In this document: piece after piece, positions 55,631 through 64,000 of the stretch
How positions within the stretch are numbered: the first letter of the stretch is position 1
Layout: every line of letters begins with the position of its first letter
Source of the DNA: Tricholomella constricta
Lineage: Eukaryota > Basidiomycota > Agaricomycetes > Agaricales > Lyophyllaceae
Direction: 5' to 3'
Assembly: GCA_013368375.1 (NCBI GenBank)
Contig: JAACJP010000042.1
Location: forward strand, 124,001-188,000
Length of the DNA: 64,000 bases
Position numbers and translations under genes: made by a program
The notes under the pieces: generated by a model
What the model saw: the letters and a program-made list of their open reading frames with translations, nothing else
What the model was told of the DNA's origin: nothing
Databases searched by the model: none

Positions 55631-56830
55631 GCCTCAAAACAGAGTTGTGCTGGGCTTGGGTTGGGTTTGCGAGGCCCTGGAAGGCTGTCCTCCGTCCTCT
55701 GTCTCCTCTTACCCTGCTCATCTCTCCATTACATACTCTCGTCTCCTTCTTATCATCGCAATCCTGTACAGGACATCCGCCTACTGTAGATCCTCGATAC
55801 GATAGACCCGCTCCTTCTCGTACATAGAACAGTAGGCACAAATGTAAAAAAAAAATTCATTTTCCTCCTGCGTCCCTTCGTCGTGATCCCTCTGAGAATC
55901 GATCTTTTCCAATGCATGAGGTGTAAGTGACTAATCAAGCAAGCAAGTATGCGCAGACGCCTCTGGCATCGCCCGGTACTCATTCACATTCTTCATTTAG
56001 GCCCCACCCAACCGACACCGATGCACGTACTTACAGTACACCTGGGTCCGCACCAGCGCCAGCCCTCCCACTGGCACAATCACTATAGCGTCAGGGCCCG
56101 GAGCTCCCACAATAGCACGTGAATCAAGAAAACCCGACGAGACGAATAACGATATGATGGTGCCCGGCGGGATCAAGCACGGGACTAATTTCACGTGTGG
56201 GGAGTGTTGTGCACCATGCGTACGCGTCAAGAAAGTTCATCTGTTGCTGTGGAGTGCATATGTTATACATATACGAGTTTGGATCGGGGAGATGTGGTGA
56301 TCCGTACTTAGTCTGTGGCGCGATGAGATGAGATGTGGAAAGGTATCCATCGGTTATGCGGTTTCGAGGTTGCACACATACTCCCGTGCAAGGGAAGGAT
56401 CACGGCGAACGGAGTACATGGAAGGGAGAAGGGAGCAACGACCATGCGTAGCTACATAACACACGAGCACACGCTAAAATCCCTGTTACATACTTTACTT
56501 ACGCCGCAATGCGCCAAGCGCCCCGCCTCCGCCCCCCCGCGATTCATCCGTGTGCGGACCCAGTCTCAATCCCGGAACCCAGATCCGCTTCCCTCCAAAT
56601 TTCAATCACGGAGGTGCTGACCAGTCTACCAGACCATTGACCAGCATGAACAGGCACACACACTGCGATACTTGCCGAGAGCCAAGGAGATGCGTGGGGC
56701 TGGGACTGGGACTGGCGGTATCGACGATCCCCCCCATCCCCCTTCCCCGCGCCCCGCGAATTGTCAGGGCCTGCTCGAGCCTCGAATTGATCCTAATCCC
56801 CGCGTTAGGCATTTTCCAAGCGGAGTGAGT
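55631..56830. other. Intergenic, no gene supported
   Basis: It begins with the 3' region of the GH7 gene. Frames on both strands are short and unlike proteins. Nothing else can be supported. Confidence 0.4.
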
Positions 56831-57650
56831 AGAGTCTTAGGAGACCATTCAAAGACGAGGACAAGCCCGTGTCTTTGGTCTGCGCGATAATGTCAAGAAA
56901 AAACTGATAGGTTGGTGCTGATGATCCCCATCCCCGTCCCCATCCACGTCCACATCCACGTCCTCGATCTCACGGAAGCGGAGGAGTAAGAACGTACGTA
57001 CCTCTGGAGCACCGAGTAGGCGGGGATCGAGCCCTGAACGCACGATATGTGATATACGCGTGCGTCACTGTCACTGTGGGGGTGCGGGGCGGGCGCCGAC
57101 GTTGACTCGACATATAACATGTATTCCTTGATGGTACATTCAACGGCAGAGGCCTCGTTGGTATTGCCAAGTTGAGCGTCGATCGGCGATTGCGCCGCGG
57201 CCGCGGGACGCAAAGAGAGAGGTAGAGGTACAGGATGCCCGGAGGGCGGGGGGAGACAGAAGAACAAGCAGAGGAAAAAGAACGAGAGAAAGCAAAGCGC
57301 AGAGTCGAGCCTGAGGACGGAGAAAGATAAACGGTATTCGTATAATAGCTATAGACATCCACCGCCAGGGGCACAGCATCGAGGCAAGAGAATCAGAACC
57401 AGAACCAGGACCAGAATGACAACGAGAGCGGAGGCTCGAAAGGCATCGATCGACCTTGCACCAGAGTCGCACAGCACTAAGTAATCTTGAAGTAATCGCC
57501 GGTTTACATACAGCGGAGACTACGAATGCGATGGTGAGCGGACAGGTGGCAGAGGGTCCAGGAACGACCGAGGGGCGAAGAAGAAAAAGAAAAAAAGAAA
57601 GAAAAAAAGCAGTTCTTTTATCGCGAAATCTGGAGAGCGAGCGATGCACA
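56830..57650 (-). other. Possible multi-exon gene on the minus strand, unresolved
   Basis: Several minus-strand frames are Leu/Val/Phe-rich and could be membrane-spanning (A-L-V-V-I-L-V-L-V-L-V-L near 57420). A 70-residue stretch around 57200-57000 with an acidic middle and a donor GTACGT at 57000 looks coding, and the frame near 56880-56810 ends in a stop. I could not join these consistently and recognise no family. Treat as uncertain. Confidence 0.2.
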
Positions 57651-58383
57651 TGCGTTGGTACCGTCGCGTGTTGTGATCATGGCGTGTGTGAGAGACTGAG
57701 AATCGCGCGCGCGCATGGTTGACATGATTTGGAAGATTTTAGTGCGGAGATGACAGGAGGCATCATGATCATTAGCATTGACATGATGGAGAACGAGGCG
57801 AATCGGAGGCGAACGAAGGGGGACTGTCAAGGCGCATTGCAAAGTCGTCACTGGAGTGGGGGGGGGGAGTCTGAGCATGCGATAGGCATCTGAAAAAGAG
57901 GGTGCAAAACGAGAGATTGGGAGAGCTCATTAACATTCGCGATAGATCTGACCCTTGTGGGGTCGGGACTGGTCGGGGTTGTGGGGCGAATAAGGGGGGT
58001 TCGCTCCTTCTTTTGATGCGGTCACTGTAAATGTATTTGTAACTACTATTCATGTTCGTGCACTTGTTACGCGGAGCTCCGTCATTAGATTGGAACAACA
58101 GAAGCAGAAGACTTTGTCAAGTTATGTAGGATTCAGATGGAGGAGGAGAGATGGTGATGCTGAATCAGGAGGCGCTGCGGGACAGGAGCCAGGGCGCTCA
58201 TCAAAATCCACAAACGGGGTAATTGAAATTCGATCGTCGACAATTCACATTCACACGCATGACTGACCCCATCATCATTCATTCATGAATCATGAGGGGG
58301 GGGGGGCATGTACATGTATATAAGAGTCGCACCACTTCCATTTATACGCCCCACAAGCCCTTCTTGCCACACCCACGACCTTC
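57651..58383. promoter_or_regulatory. Upstream region of CFEM gene 3
   Basis: No gene is seen. It includes a poly-G run (58294-58305) and TATATAAGAG at about 58316-58325, about 60 bases before the start at 58384, which is a likely TATA box. Confidence 0.45.
58316..58325 (+). promoter_or_regulatory. TATA-box candidate of CFEM gene 3
   Basis: TATATAAGAG lies about 60 bases upstream of the ATG at 58384. Confidence 0.5.
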
Positions 58384-59036
58384 ATGATGCTCTCCAAGAC
58401 CTTCTTCGCACTCGTCCTCCTCGCCGCTGGCGCCATCGCACAGAGCTCAAGCGGCACCGCCGCTGACCCCGAAGCCTCTAACCCCGCCGCTGGCATCAGC
58501 CCCTGCATCATTGGCTGCGTCCAGCCCGCTGCCGAGGCCAACGGTTGCGTCTTGTACGTTTCTCCTCCACCTCCCCTTTCCTAAGACGCGACTAAAGAAT
58601 GAATCTTAGCACCGACGCGGCCTGCGTGTGCGCATCCACAGCCTTCCAGACTGCCGCTCTCACCTGTCTCACTGAGAAGTGCACGGCCGAGGAACAACAA
58701 GCCGCCATCGCTCTCCAGGGTCAGCAGTGTGCAGGCAGTACGTCGCGTTCTTTTTTCAACCTTCATCACATGACAACTCACCTCTTCTCTTCTTCTGTCA
58801 CAGTCGGCGGCAGCTCGGCGGCCCCCACCGGCAGCACCACCCCCACAGGCTCAGGCTCCCAGCCCGCCGCAAGCTCCACCCCCACTGCGCCCAGCACCGG
58901 CAGCGGCTCGGAGACCGGCACCGGCACCGGCACAGCACCCCCGCCCGCCCAGAACACGAACGCTGCGATGCACCTCGGCGAGGGCCTCGGTCTCGCAGGT
59001 GCCATCGTCGCGGGTGTCGTCGGGCTCGTCCTCTAA
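58384..59036 (+). CDS. CFEM-like GPI-anchored secreted protein 3
   Basis: Exons 58384-58553, 58610-58737 and 58804-59036 join to 176 residues; the next codon 58387 is also ATG and could be the start. Residues 1-20 are a signal peptide (M-M-L-S-K-T-F-F...A-I-A-Q). The Cys-rich part (about 38-99) has S-P-C-I-I-G-C, N-G-C, T-D-A-A-C-V-C, C-L-T-E-K-C and a last Cys. A Ser/Thr/Gly/Pro linker and a hydrophobic tail ending G-L-V-L follow. It is shorter and more diverged from the other two CFEM genes here but has the same first two intron positions. It is likely a cell-surface protein. Confidence 0.85.
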
Positions 59037-61985
59037 GCCGGGTTTACCCATCCTTGGCGTTCCGGACGCGTCGTTCGTTCGTTTCGATTTGGGGGGAGGG
59101 CCTTCGCAGCTGCTCACTTTTTTCTGATGGACTTGACTTGACTTGCTGCAAGACCGAGCGGTTGTTGGACTCGTTACTTACTTATCTGCTTGAAGGCTTC
59201 GTTTTGCAACCACAAAAGTTCGTATACCTACCTGCCCAGAGACGTAATACCATCGATTCTTTTGTTTGCCATCTGAGACGTTGAACTTTGAATGTTCAAT
59301 CAACTTGAATGTTGGCTATTCGGATGCCCGGGGTCGGCAGCGTCAATCATATTCGACGTCGACGTGGGCTTCGTTTGTCCAACGACATGTGTTAACTCGA
59401 TGGCGTACCGCGAGGTAAAATTATCATGAGCGATGCAAACCGTCGTTAGTCGATTTACCTCCACCGTCCACCGCCCTAGCTGAATTCGCATCGCGACTGT
59501 CGTTCGGATCCAAAGAGCGCAACGAGGTCCTCGAGCTTCTGAAATTAACTTCAATTGCACTAATCAGGTTGCATACATCTCTCATCAACGAAACACCCCG
59601 GACCAGCCTCAGCTGCCCACGTACATGCATGCATCCCAAGCCCAGATGGCCTCTTTATAGTTACACTTACACTTACAGTGTGTCCCGCACGTAAAACGCA
59701 CCGTAAGCCGTAATAAGCCTGGTCGGCACACGCCCTCCTTCCCATTATGGATGATGAATGACAAGCCACAATAAGGACCCGCGTGGCGCACCCTACAGCT
59801 CGCTCCACGCGGATACGATCACGACCACGACCACGTCCACGACCAACGAAGAATGGACAACGAATCCTGCGCGTCCGCGCTGCGAAGCAGTCGACGCCGC
59901 GACTTTCGGATGTACTCGCGTCCTTGTATGCAGTGCCAGCGCGTGGCCAGCATTTTGGTCTCGCGTAGCATCCCGGCCGAGTTCCGGGACCGCGGGTAGG
60001 AACGGCAAGAGGCCTGCCTTGACAGTCCGAGAATCGTCATGCACTCGAGTATCTAAACTTCCAAGTTATGGCGGCGCGTCGACCAGCCACTACATATGCA
60101 TGCATAACTCATGGAAGAATTCGTCGCTGCCAGTGGAGTCTGAGTGGTGCTCAGGAGTGAAGATTCCCTTCCTGAATTGCACGTCGCAGGTGGTCTAAAA
60201 GAATTCGTAAGTAAGAGGTTGTGAAGCCGGGCCACTGATGACGTCGACTGGCGTGGGTCAGCTGAAGGAACGATGATCCTTGATTCTGAACCCGCCCTTC
60301 GGCCCCCCACTCAAGTTGCAGGACCGCCGTGAGCATTACATAGAAGAGAGAATAACACACCCCCACGCGCGCGGAATCCCATTCCTGGACGACGACGCTT
60401 CGAGCGCTTCGGGCTGGGTGCTGAGTACTGACCTCTGCTCGAGAATCGGCGTTCCGAAGGGACCGTTTCTTCTTCAAATAAAGATTCAGCTCCTCGCATG
60501 CATCTACTACCGTGTTGGGATTTGCAAGCAAGTCGGCACTAGGATACGAGAGTTGACCTTTGTAATTTGAGATGTGGCAATCCTGTGAACCGGATGCCAT
60601 TTCGTTCCCAAATAATTTTGCAAAAGGGCCGACTTACTTCCTGCTTGCCGATGGTCCTGAAATTGGCGTCCGCGCAAAACGATACTGATGCATGCAATCA
60701 ACGCGAACTCCACAATCCGAGGAGAAAAAGGAGTTGGCGGAGCTGGTGTCTCCCAAAAGCGATCGCTGAAGATACGGGGATCCAGAAACATTAATTCAGC
60801 GATGTAAGTGTATCCTAACAGTCGTGGAGAGTAGCTTAAGAGATACGAGACCCAGGTCAAATAAAAAGGTGCCTCAGCGCACACAGTAATTTCGACCCTT
60901 CTAGAGGACGGAGAGGCGTTTATCGCGGAGCGTTCTCCCTCGGTAAATTTTATATTGGGTGACGAGTAGGTCCTAGGTCGAAATTTCGCATCCTGTCTGT
61001 CAGGTCATTTTAGTGGAAATGTGCCCAATATGTCGTCGATCTCTGGATGATGCCCAACAATAAATTCTGCCGTGCATCGAGGACCTTCTTCATATCTGCA
61101 TCCGCAACCCCAACATTTCGGAGTGTTCATTATCTCGCCCACCTTTCTACGCCGACTTTCCTTCCGTCGTCTTCCGTGGCGCCATCTTCCGTTGGTGGAC
61201 ATTCAATCACTACTCGTCTGGAAACGGAAGCCTTGAGAGACAACATGCGAACACGCGCATTGAGGTCACGCGAATCGAGCTTCAGGAGGCCGACGGGAAC
61301 CTTCATAGTGCGATTCGAGAGATTTCGGGTTGACAAGCATGATCAAATCTGCTTCGAGATAGACGGGAACATACCGGACTGTCTGAGCCTTCTTAGGCGA
61401 CCTGCATCCCGATAGGAGCCTGGGTGATACCGGAGCTACGAAATGGTCGACTCTTGGAAACGTACCGTACAAGGTGAGAAGGCTCCATATACTTGATGAT
61501 GAAAAGCTATTGAGGACGTACGACGCGTCTTATGGAAAACATCGATCACATGGTGGGAAATTTGTTACGGCCATCGCCATTGTCAACAACTTGAAGTTGA
61601 CAGTGACAGCGCCGAGCGAAGAAGTATATCTTGACCTCTTCGGTCGCGTCCTGACGACAATCTGCATTCGTCATACATCTACTTGCTCACTCAAGCAAAC
61701 TGACTGCGAGCTTTGCCAATGCAGATGACGTCCTCGATGGTACCTTTGACGCCAGACAGCTAATTCTGACGACGCATTGGTCAAAGCTTGCTCAGAGGGG
61801 TAATCGGACTTTGTGCTCACCCATGCCATCGCCATAGAGTGCAACTGGATGCGTCTGACTGTTGACTCCGTGACAACACATCGAAAGGAATCTGAATCCA
61901 TCAACCTTTTTTGGACTCGTCCGCACACTCTCCGCGTCTAAAGTAAGCGTTGATCCACTCTTCGAGCCCACCAGCCCCCTCAATC
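59037..61985. other. Long intergenic region, no gene supported
   Basis: This 2.9-kb stretch starts with the 3' region of CFEM gene 3. The frames at 60151-60600 and 60507-60884 (minus) and 61047-61415 and 61474-61728 (plus) were inspected. None has a recognisable domain or consistent splicing. A short segment near 60410 (CGGGCTGGGTGCTGAGTACTGACCTC) resembles about 24715-24740, so fragments of the local repeats reach here. The part at 61047-61740 may hide an old gene relic. Confidence 0.35.
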
Positions 61986-62582
61986 ATGTCCACTTACACA
62001 TTCATCGAAAGAGATATTCTAAACACTGCTATTCTTCCAGATGAACCAGAGAATGTCGCCTCGTACATTACAAAGACGACATATAGATCTGGCCTTGTCG
62101 GTCCCAAGGTCACATCATTGATACCGACAGCGAATAGCCCAGGCAACACACTCGATGGCGAGATCGACTGGAAAAGGCAAACATTCTCTATTGCTGGCTT
62201 AGCCACTCGATGGGAGGAGTTGCGGAGCAAACCAGAGGGTATTACTGATAGGTCAGTGGCGGCTCTTGTGGCTTGATGCATTTGTTCCTCGGTCTAACCA
62301 CCTTGTAGTACGCGTGAATGGCGATGGATCGGCAAGCGATTCATGGTGAAGTATAAGGACAATACGTGGTTGGTACGTCACAACCCTCTCGACATCAGCG
62401 CGCTTCCGCCCCATAACGTTCCCTGTTTCTAGGCAAGAGTTGGCTCCCCTTACGGCCCTGTAGATGCCACCTTTACCATCCGTCAATCTCGCATTCTCCA
62501 CCAATCGAATCCTGCCACAATTGCCTTCTCCTCTGGTGTTTCGGCCCGAGACAGGCTATTTCTACTGATGGTCATGATTTAA
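61986..62582 (+). CDS. DUF6593-like protein 2
   Basis: Exons 61986-62251, 62309-62372 and 62433-62582 (introns 57 and 60 bases) join to 159 residues. A start further up in the same frame (61950) uses TTG and is not preferred. The N-terminal half has Y-T-F-I-E-R-D and N-T-A-I-L; the middle W-K-R-Q-T-F-S-I-A-G-L-A; exon 2 gives T-R-E-W-R-I-G-K-R-F-M-V-K-Y, similar in pattern to the strand-Trp motif of DUF6593-type proteins. The C-terminus is hydrophobic and ends L-F-L-L-M-V-M-I. The family assignment is tentative, weaker than for 15935-16687. The function is unknown. Confidence 0.65.
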
Positions 62583-63607
62583 CTGCGAAACGAAGCGGCA
62601 GCAGAGAAAGGTAACACCTTCAAGTCGGCTCAATATTTTTATAACTTATGCCCCTGTGCACTAGGAAAAAGCTACGGTCGCCGTTGCCGCCGGACATTTG
62701 GCAACATCGGAGACGCCTCCAGTCCATCGTGGGCTGATTCGGAGGTAGAACGGCATGTAGAAAATGACCGGCTTGATGATCATATGTCGAACGCTCCTGC
62801 AAAGTTGCTTACCCATTCTTTTCAGACATACACCCTATATATATATATCTTCTATTGCTTGACAAATCTCTATACCCTGTTGACCACTACTTCAATTCTA
62901 CCCAAGTTTATTTATCCACAGTCAGACACAGATTGCGTGGATTTCTCAACGCCCCTGTCCCACATTAGCGAGTCACGAAGAACCTACGCAGTATCGGGGC
63001 CTTCAAGGTTCGTAGCCGTGTTCAAACTTTCGGTCATATCCTCACTCAGGAGATTACTGTTCATAGCATTATTTGCATGATCTGTTGAATTTCAAGAGAA
63101 ACTTGCCCATTCTTCGATCTCGAAGGATATAGGCATTCTCCCTCCTTCAATAGGCCTTTCAACCCTTACAATCCTCAATTGGCAATTGTTCATAAGTAGG
63201 TGTTGCTGCATCGCGTTGTTTTCGGACACAGCTACTTCAAATGGTTATCGACCGATATCAATTGTCGGCGACGACCGTTCCGTAGAACTTTTCATATTAT
63301 TGCATCGCCTTCAAGGGTGAATGCTGCGGCAGATTTTGGAGAAGCTGCGCAACCTCCTTAACCGCACTTTGCATTGACTTTGCACCCTTAAGACTGATAC
63401 GTTGATCGTGGTGTATCTGATCAGACATACTTTTCTTGCACATTCCAGACGAAAAGGCCGTGCATAAACTGCTGCGGGTAATACACCATCCTGAAACGTC
63501 ACACATTTGTTGTTCCTTGTTGTTCAGAGTTCATATAGATTGTGGATTTCACACACGTCGCAGACTTCGTTCCATCGTTCGTACACCATTGCTCGGCACA
63601 AACAATA
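62583..63607. other. 5' flank of small-gene copy 3 and spacer
   Basis: 62583-63130 shows nothing that I can support apart from a TA repeat near 62835-62850. 63150-63245 resembles 24170-24230 in reverse, and 63240-63605 resembles 29010-29480 in reverse. This is the duplicated upstream block of the small gene. Confidence 0.5.
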
Positions 63608-64000
63608 ATGGGTTCCGCACATTTCTCTCTTCTCCTCCTCCCTCTCTGATTCACTATAAACAGAAAACCGTAACAGACTGTTGACCTACCGCGAGGCACA
63701 GCATCTTGGGTGTCGAGAGTGCTATATTTATGGCTTTCCACTTGACAAAGCTGGCCAGCGTGCCTTAGGCGAGAAGCTCTGGCCTACACCTTCCGACTCA
63801 ACTTCGACCGAGCATTCTGGCGTCTCAGGAGATCAATTCATTGAAATAATATCTCACCTCTTGCACGAATGTTACGCGGTATGGCCCTCAGAGAGGCTGA
63901 ATTCGGCGACAGGATTCAAGGATGGTCAAAAGCACCTGGTTATTGCCGTCGCGGTGTGTAGGCGCCGAAACGATGATCACATTCCAAAGGAGGAGGATAT
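63608..64000 (+). CDS. Small hypothetical protein, family copy 3, cut by the window end
   Basis: First coding exon ATGG (63608-63611), donor GTTCCG, then the main exon from 63664 to beyond 64000; in frame it reads M-E-N-R-N-R-L-L-T-Y-R-E-A. It is very close to copy 2: C-Y-I-Y-G-F-P-L-D, A-L-G-E-K-L, W-P-S-E-R-L-N-S-A and V-A-V-C-R-R-R. The last bases show E-E-D where the other copies have G-E-D. The C-terminal F-A-A-N-G-F block lies outside the window. The function is unknown. Confidence 0.65.

Noticed and set aside
54768..55805. A 345-codon Arg/His/Leu-rich frame on the plus strand
   Set aside because: It is an alternative frame of the GH7 gene running through its last intron, with composition not like a protein.
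60507..60884. A 125-codon minus-strand frame with hydrophobic parts
   Set aside because: No domain, no supporting splice pattern and no duplication; insufficient to call a gene.
1..64000. CRISPR arrays, bacterial operons or riboswitches
   Set aside because: The intron-rich gene structure and fungal families show a eukaryotic nuclear origin; none of these was seen.

Overview
The window looks like nuclear DNA of a filamentous basidiomycete, most likely a wood- or litter-decaying agaricomycete. Genes are split by many short introns (about 48-60 bases, GT...AG). The gene set is typical of that group: a GH7 cellobiohydrolase with a C-terminal CBM1, two GH92 mannosidase-like genes, three CFEM-type GPI-anchored secreted proteins, DUF6593-like proteins, an F-box protein and BTB/POZ proteins. 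There is no operon structure, and I recognised no rRNA, tRNA or CRISPR. Exon borders below are hand-joined from reading frames and splice signals.

Layout. 0-5.4 kb is transposon debris: a partial conserved hypothetical gene, a broken DDE transposase, a complete short LTR element (2630-4696) inserted in that transposase with a 5-bp target duplication, and a small inverted-repeat element (4931-5399) filled with a repeated TCCGATCC...GCGGACA motif. 6.1-7.7 kb holds a zinc-finger gene. 8462-14378 is a complete 5.9-kb DNA transposon with matching terminal inverted repeats and an 8-bp target duplication. Its one apparent minus-strand gene joins a Ulp1-like SUMO-protease domain, a BED-like zinc finger and a transposase-like region, and it is itself hit by a 661-bp miniature element. 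15.9-16.7 kb is a DUF6593-like gene.

17.2-31 kb is a zone of segmental duplication: a noncoding repeat with a CTGGGGCTACA minisatellite (copies at 17.3-18.5, 18.5-19.1, 24.6-25.9 and 29.4-30.7 kb), a working NAD-dependent epimerase/reductase gene (25953-27252) and its decayed partial copy (20670-21345), and a small gene family whose first coding exon is only four bases (copies at 21.7, 28.5 and 63.6 kb). A CFEM gene and a 381-aa hypothetical gene lie among them.

31.0-39.9 kb holds two nearly identical tandem GH92 genes on the minus strand. 41.5-44.3 kb holds an F-box gene and a second CFEM gene. 45.3-52.4 kb is a BTB/POZ cluster with two intact minus-strand genes, a truncated third head, and two plus-strand paralogues each broken by different lesions; a second copy of the 661-bp element lies in it with a perfect 8-bp target duplication. 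53.97-55.63 kb is the cellobiohydrolase, 58.4-59.0 kb the third CFEM gene and 62.0-62.6 kb a second DUF6593-like gene.

Functionally the secreted enzymes (GH7, two GH92) and CFEM proteins act at or outside the cell wall. Most of the rest is duplicated, fast-turning-over or mobile DNA, so this looks like an accessory region reshaped by nested transposition and local duplication.
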